Source of the DNA: Pseudomonadota bacterium
GTDB lineage: Bacteria > Pseudomonadota > Alphaproteobacteria > Rhizobiales > Xanthobacteraceae
Length of the DNA: 8,827 nt
Assembly: GCA_021779635.1 (NCBI GenBank)
Contig: JAJYAH010000245.1
Coordinates: forward strand, 1-8,827
Direction of reading: 5' to 3'
Of the stretch, positions 5,515 to 8,827 are shown piece by piece. A program made the translations under genes and the position numbers. The notes beneath the pieces are model-generated. The model was not told the origin of the DNA. It saw only the letters and a program-made list of their open reading frames with translations, and searched no databases. The stretch's first letter is position 1. Each line of letters starts with the position of its first letter.

Positions 5515-6242
5515 GCGTTGAACGATCTTGCGAGCCGGATCGTTGCATCGCTACCCGCGATATAGGCTGCGATCGCACAAAGTCCGACGATCACCGGCCC
5601 GCTTACATCGAAGTCACTGGCGAGCGCAATGATTGCTAGCACCGCCCAGAGGCCCATCAACGACAGGGTGAGCCCGCGCAGGCGCGCCACGCGTATCGGG
5701 TGCACGACATGGAAAGGAACAAATGTCAGGGCGATCAGAATGGCGATCGCCAGACTCGCAATCGTCGGCGGCAAATGCAGCAGGAACAGGTAGAATGCCG
5801 CGGCATTCCATAGCGCCGGAAATCCGCGAAAATGATTGTCTGATGTCTTCATCCGGCGATCGGCGAAATAGAGCGCGCCGGTGATGACAATGCCCGCGCC
5901 CAGCAGTGGCGCCGCCAGCGGCAGCAGCAGGCCGCTGGCGGTGATCGCGTAGGCCGGCACGAAGACGTAGGTCACGAAATCGACCACGAGATCGAGCATT
6001 TCGCCTGACCAGTCCGGCAACACCCGCGCGACATCCAGCCGCCGCGCGATCGGGCCATCGAGCGCGTCGATCAGCAGCGCGCCCCCGAGCCACCCGAACA
6101 TCGCAACCCAGTGCTCGCGCACGGCCTCAAGCAGCGCGATCAGGGCGATGCCCGCGCCCATCGCGGTGAAGATATGCACGGAAAATGCAGCGGCTCGGGT
6201 CGCCCGGGACGCCGAGGGATCCTGCTGGTTTGCCTGGTCCAT
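5511..6242 (-). CDS. pcs: Phosphatidylcholine synthase (Pcs)
   Basis: An integral membrane CDP-alcohol phosphatidyltransferase that condenses choline directly with CDP-diacylglycerol to make phosphatidylcholine, a pathway typical of rhizobia and other host-associated alphaproteobacteria. The sequence has the Pcs form of the family motif, DGX2ARX12GX3DX3D: Asp59, Asp62-Gly63, Ala66-Arg67, twelve residues, Gly80, Asp84, Asp88. The longer X12 spacing separates Pcs from the X8 of most CDP-alcohol transferases. About eight hydrophobic segments follow. Starting at the ATG at 6242 gives 243 residues, close to the roughly 241 of the Sinorhizobium enzyme. An in-frame ATG at 6323 would add 27 polar residues with weaker GC3 bias. 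Neither start has a good Shine-Dalgarno. Its stop overlaps the terC start, so the two form an operon. It is divergent from the UbiH-like gene. Confidence 0.93.
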   Translation of the reverse strand: MDQANQQDPSASRATRAAAFSVHIFTAMGAGIALIALLEAVREHWVAMFGWLGGALLIDALDGPIARRLDVARVLPDWSGEMLDLVVDFVTYVFVPAYAITASGLLLPLAAPLLGAGIVITGALYFADRRMKTSDNHFRGFPALWNAAAFYLFLLHLPPTIASLAIAILIALTFVPFHVVHPIRVARLRGLTLSLMGLWAVLAIIALASDFDVSGPVIVGLCAIAAYIAGSDATIRLARSFNA

Positions 6243-6376
6243 TTGGTCGCCAGTGCTATCAGGAATCGTTTCGATTTGCACATCTGCATTTGCGACGTTC
6301 GGTCGCGCAAATCGGCGGAACATCCAGCAGGCACGGTGGGCTTGAAAATGTCGCCGGGAACGTCAATTCTCCCGAT

Positions 6377-7576
6377 ATGAATGATGCATCAGCCTCATAC
6401 GATGTCGTGGTGGTCGGCGGCGGACCTGCCGGACTTGCGGCCGCGATGACGCTGGCGCAGACCGGCGCGAACACGGCCCTGATCGCGCGCCGTGCGCCTT
6501 ATGCCGATAATCGAACCACCGCGCTGTTGGGCGGCTCGGTCGATCTTCTGCGACAGCTCGATGTCTGGCCGCTCTGCATCGACAAGGCCGCGCCGCTGCT
6601 GGCGATGCGCCTGGTCGACGATACCGGCCGCCTGGTCCGTGCACCGGAGGTCAAGTTTTCATCCGATGAAATCGGTCTCGACCAGTTCGGCTACAACGTT
6701 GAAAATCGCACGCTGATGATGGCGCTGGAGCAGCGCGCGGCGGAGCTTCCGAATTTGACGCGGATCGACGATGACGCGGATACGGTTCGCCCCGAAGAGT
6801 CTGAGGTTGCCATTCGCACCCGGCAGGGCCGGACGCTATCAGCGCGCCTTGTGGTGGGCGCCGACGGGCGGCAATCGCTCTGCCGCGAGGCCGCCCGCAT
6901 CGAGGTCCGGCGCCGCGATCTCAATCAGGCCGCGGTTACCTTTAACGTCGGTCATTCGCGACCCCATCGAAATATCTCGACGGAATTTCATACCCCGCAA
7001 GGGCCGTGCGTATTTGTTCCGCTGCCCGGCGATCGCTGCAGCGTGGTGTGGATCGCGGCATCACGCGAGGCCGAACGGCTGATGGCTTTGACCGATGGCG
7101 AATTGTCAGAAGCGGCGGAAAAACAGTCGCACTCCATTCTCGGCCGTATCACGGTGGAACCAGGACGCCATTCGTTTCCACTTGTGATCGAACGGCCCGG
7201 ACAATTCGCCCGCCATCGCGTCGCGCTGGTCGGCGAAGCCGCGCATGTGGTGCCGCCAATCGGAGCGCAGGGACTGAACATGGGGCTGCGCGACGCCGCC
7301 GGGATTGCCGACGTCGTGCGGGAGGCGATGTCATCAGGCGAAGATCCAGGCTCGCTCCAGGTGCTGGACCGTTATAATTCGGCACGGCGTGCCGACGTCG
7401 CCAGCCGGACTTTTGCGATCGACATGGCGAACCGCTCGTTGCTAGGCGATTTCGTGCCGATGCAGTTGCTGCGGGCGGCGGGTCTGCATCTGATCGGCGC
7501 GATCGGACCGCTTCGCCGCATCGCCATGCGCGAAGGCCTCGCGCCGACATGGCTACCCCCGTTGCGGACCGGCTAG
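6377..7576 (+). CDS. UbiH/UbiF/COQ6-family FAD-dependent hydroxylase
   Basis: A 399-residue class A flavoprotein monooxygenase, most likely hydroxylating the ring of a ubiquinone precursor. Features in order: dinucleotide-binding GGGPAG (14-19) in VVVVGGGPAGLAAAMTLA; the middle GADG motif (161-164) in the ARLVVGADGRQSLCR stretch; and a C-terminal FAD motif VALVGEAAH (282-290) leading to PPIGAQGLNMGLRDAAGIADV. The Asp of the usual GDAAH is Glu287 here. Position-specific roles (UbiH, UbiF, UbiI, or alphaproteobacterial UbiL/UbiM) cannot be assigned from motifs, so no symbol is given. The ATG at 6377 is chosen because the beta-alpha-beta fold starts nine residues later. The longer open frame back to 6185 overlaps pcs and reads as non-coding. 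No clear Shine-Dalgarno is seen. Confidence 0.88.
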   Translation: MNDASASYDVVVVGGGPAGLAAAMTLAQTGANTALIARRAPYADNRTTALLGGSVDLLRQLDVWPLCIDKAAPLLAMRLVDDTGRLVRAPEVKFSSDEIGLDQFGYNVENRTLMMALEQRAAELPNLTRIDDDADTVRPEESEVAIRTRQGRTLSARLVVGADGRQSLCREAARIEVRRRDLNQAAVTFNVGHSRPHRNISTEFHTPQGPCVFVPLPGDRCSVVWIAASREAERLMALTDGELSEAAEKQSHSILGRITVEPGRHSFPLVIERPGQFARHRVALVGEAAHVVPPIGAQGLNMGLRDAAGIADVVREAMSSGEDPGSLQVLDRYNSARRADVASRTFAIDMANRSLLGDFVPMQLLRAAGLHLIGAIGPLRRIAMREGLAPTWLPPLRTG

Positions 7577-7659
7577 GTTCCTGTCCCGCCGTCCCGGCAA
7601 AGGTTAATTCCACAGTTTGCCTCTAGCATCGGCCACAATCATGGTCTATTCGACGAGAT

Positions 7660-7992
7660 ATGATTAAAACGCGGACCGCCAAATTCCAGATCGGACAGAT
7701 CGTCCGTCACCGGATCTTTTCGTTCCGGGGCGTGATCTTCGATATCGATCCGGAATTCAACAATACCGAGGAATGGTGGTTGTCGATCCCCGAAGACGTC
7801 CGGCCTCACAAGGACCAGCCGTTTTATCATCTGCTCGCCGAGAATTCAGAATCGGAATACGTCGCCTATGTTTCCGAGCAAAATCTGTTGCCTGACGAGT
7901 CGGGCGAGCCGATCCGGCATTCGCAAGTGGCGGAGATTTTCGTAAAAGACAAATCGGGCGGCTATCGCCCGCGCAATCCGTCGCTGAATTAG
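7660..7992 (+). CDS. hspQ: HspQ (YccV), heat-shock / hemimethylated-DNA-binding protein
   Basis: A 110-residue single-domain protein of the YccV-like family. Diagnostic stretches are AKFQIGQIVRHRIFSFRGVI (7-26), FDIDPEFNNTEEWW, and PFYHLLAENSESEYVAYVSEQNLL. Length agrees with E. coli HspQ (105 residues). In E. coli the protein binds hemimethylated DNA, influences DnaA level, and acts as a specificity-enhancing factor and substrate of Lon protease. Whether these roles hold here is inference. The start ATG at 7660 has only a weak purine run (GACGAG) before it. An ATG at 7641 is out of frame. No clear RpoH-type promoter is seen in the 83-bp gap after the hydroxylase gene. It ends at the bidirectional terminator at 8019-8045. 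Confidence 0.93.
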   Translation: MIKTRTAKFQIGQIVRHRIFSFRGVIFDIDPEFNNTEEWWLSIPEDVRPHKDQPFYHLLAENSESEYVAYVSEQNLLPDESGEPIRHSQVAEIFVKDKSGGYRPRNPSLN

Positions 7993-8018
7993 CCGGTTCA
8001 CCGGATTTTCGCTAAACG

Positions 8019-8045
8019 AAAAGGCGCCCGATCCGGGCGCCTTTT
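8019..8045. terminator. Bidirectional rho-independent terminator between hspQ and the ialB-like gene
   Basis: A perfect 8-bp stem, GGCGCCCG (8023-8030) with CGGGCGCC (8034-8041), closes a 3-nt loop. It is flanked by AAAA (8019-8022) and TTTT (8042-8045), so it has a T-run on both strands. It lies 26 nt after the hspQ stop and 30 nt after the end of the convergent minus-strand gene, and should serve both. Confidence 0.85.
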
Positions 8046-8075
8046 GTTTGCCGATAAATCTGCCTGCTCTCTATA

Positions 8076-8827
8076 TTATTTCGCGGCCGGATTGGCCGGA
8101 GCAGCGCCGCCAGCAGGCGCGTTGGCTTCAAGCTTCTTGCGTGCCTCTTCGGCGCGTTTCTGCAGCTCTTCCTGCAGCTTCTTCTGGGTCTCCTCGAACA
8201 CCTTCGGATCGGTCGGCGGGCCGTCATAGGCCTTGGCGAAATCCGCGAGCGGCAGCGGCAGGGTAAGCGGCGCGCCGTTGGAGTTGATCGCCTGCACCAC
8301 CAGGTTCTGTCCCTTCTTCATGTTCGCGAGCAATTCCGGGGTCGCTTCATAGTCCGACATGCAGCCATTCTGGAAGCAGATCACATAGGGGCTCTGTGCC
8401 GGCGGATTGTTGTCGACGATCACGCGGGTGCCGTGAACCAGTTGCATGCCCAGAGGAAGCGTCACGCGCAGGATCTTCTTGGTTTCACCTTCGGGCTCGA
8501 TGATAACGGCTGCGATGACGGGCTGGCCGGACTCGATGCGGCCATCCTTGCCGGTAAAGCAAACCTGCTTGGCGTTGGCATCCTGGCCCTTCAGGCAAAA
8601 TTTGGTCCACGGCGCATAGATCAGCTGAACCTGCTGTTCGGGCGGCTGTCCGCCGGGGGCCGGCGGCGCGCCGGCGGGAGCTGCGGCCGGTGGCGGCGCC
8701 GGGGCGGCCGGTGCCGGCGCGGCCGGAGCGGGCTTCGGTGCAGTCTTCTTGGCCTTGGGCGCGGCAGGCGCCGGGGCTGGAGCCGGCTGCTGCGCCTGGA
8801 CCTCGGGCGCAACAAGCGAGGCCACCA
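8076..8827 (-). CDS. IalB (invasion-associated locus B) family exported protein, 5' end outside the window
   Basis: The visible 249 residues, numbered from the codon at 8825, begin inside what looks like the end of a signal peptide (LVAPEVQAQQ, likely cleaved after AQA). The first codon is GTG, and the frame stays open to the window edge, so the true start lies beyond 8827. The mature protein has an Ala/Pro/Lys-rich low-complexity linker (about 14-62). An IalB-like domain follows (about 64-198), starting QLIYAPWTKFCLKG, with cysteine pairs Cys77/Cys89 and Cys150/Cys155 (YVICFQNGCMSDYE). A charged coiled-coil tail (about 207-234, repeated KLQEEL/KRAEEARKKLE) and another Ala/Pro stretch end it. 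Family members in Bartonella are linked to erythrocyte invasion. In free-living and plant-associated relatives the role is unknown, and invasion should not be inferred. Confidence 0.85.
   Translation of the reverse strand, partial: VASLVAPEVQAQQPAPAPAPAAPKAKKTAPKPAPAAPAPAAPAPPPAAAPAGAPPAPGGQPPEQQVQLIYAPWTKFCLKGQDANAKQVCFTGKDGRIESGQPVIAAVIIEPEGETKKILRVTLPLGMQLVHGTRVIVDNNPPAQSPYVICFQNGCMSDYEATPELLANMKKGQNLVVQAINSNGAPLTLPLPLADFAKAYDGPPTDPKVFEETQKKLQEELQKRAEEARKKLEANAPAGGAAPANPAAK

Noticed and set aside
6185..6376. 64-residue N-terminal extension of the UbiH-like protein
   Set aside because: It overlaps pcs on the other strand, lacks conserved sequence, and the flavin-binding fold begins properly after the ATG at 6377.

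Overview
The window looks like chromosome from an alphaproteobacterium of the Bradyrhizobium / Rhodopseudomonas / Nitrobacter group (Nitrobacteraceae). The evidence is high GC with strong GC3 in the genes, a one-step phosphatidylcholine synthase (Pcs), an IalB-family protein, a nasT-nasS pair, and a short palindromic intergenic element (3645-3688) of a kind I recall as dispersed in Bradyrhizobium genomes. No mobile element, CRISPR array, tRNA or rRNA is visible. I see no unknown defence or metabolic system. The most interesting part is a compact regulatory region at the left end.

Left end (1-2119, minus strand): nasT and nasS overlap by 4 nt and encode an ANTAR antiterminator and its cytoplasmic nitrate-binding partner. 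A short hairpin-plus-U6 terminator follows nasS. The next 320 bases hold no long ORF but carry a textbook sigma-54 layout on the minus strand: an NtrC-like site (centre about -111), an IHF-like site (-70 to -58), a -24/-12 element, a predicted start near 194, and then a roughly 180-nt leader. The leader begins with two hairpins and ends in a Shine-Dalgarno sequence and an ATG at position 12. The window therefore appears to end at the first codons of a nitrate-assimilation operon under two controls: NtrC for initiation, and NasS/NasT for elongation through the leader.

Middle (2120-4788): rimO (ribosomal protein S12 methylthiotransferase, plus strand) converges on a zinc-independent quinone oxidoreductase gene (qor family, minus strand). 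The palindromic repeat lies between their ends. The qor upstream region carries a 30-bp dyad, a likely repressor operator.

Centre-right (4789-7576): pcs and a terC-family membrane gene form a translationally coupled minus-strand pair. They are divergent from an FAD-dependent hydroxylase of the UbiH/UbiF/COQ6 family, probably a ubiquinone-ring hydroxylase. Right end (7577-8827): hspQ (plus strand) converges on an IalB-family exported protein (minus strand, 5' end outside the window), with a strong bidirectional terminator between them.
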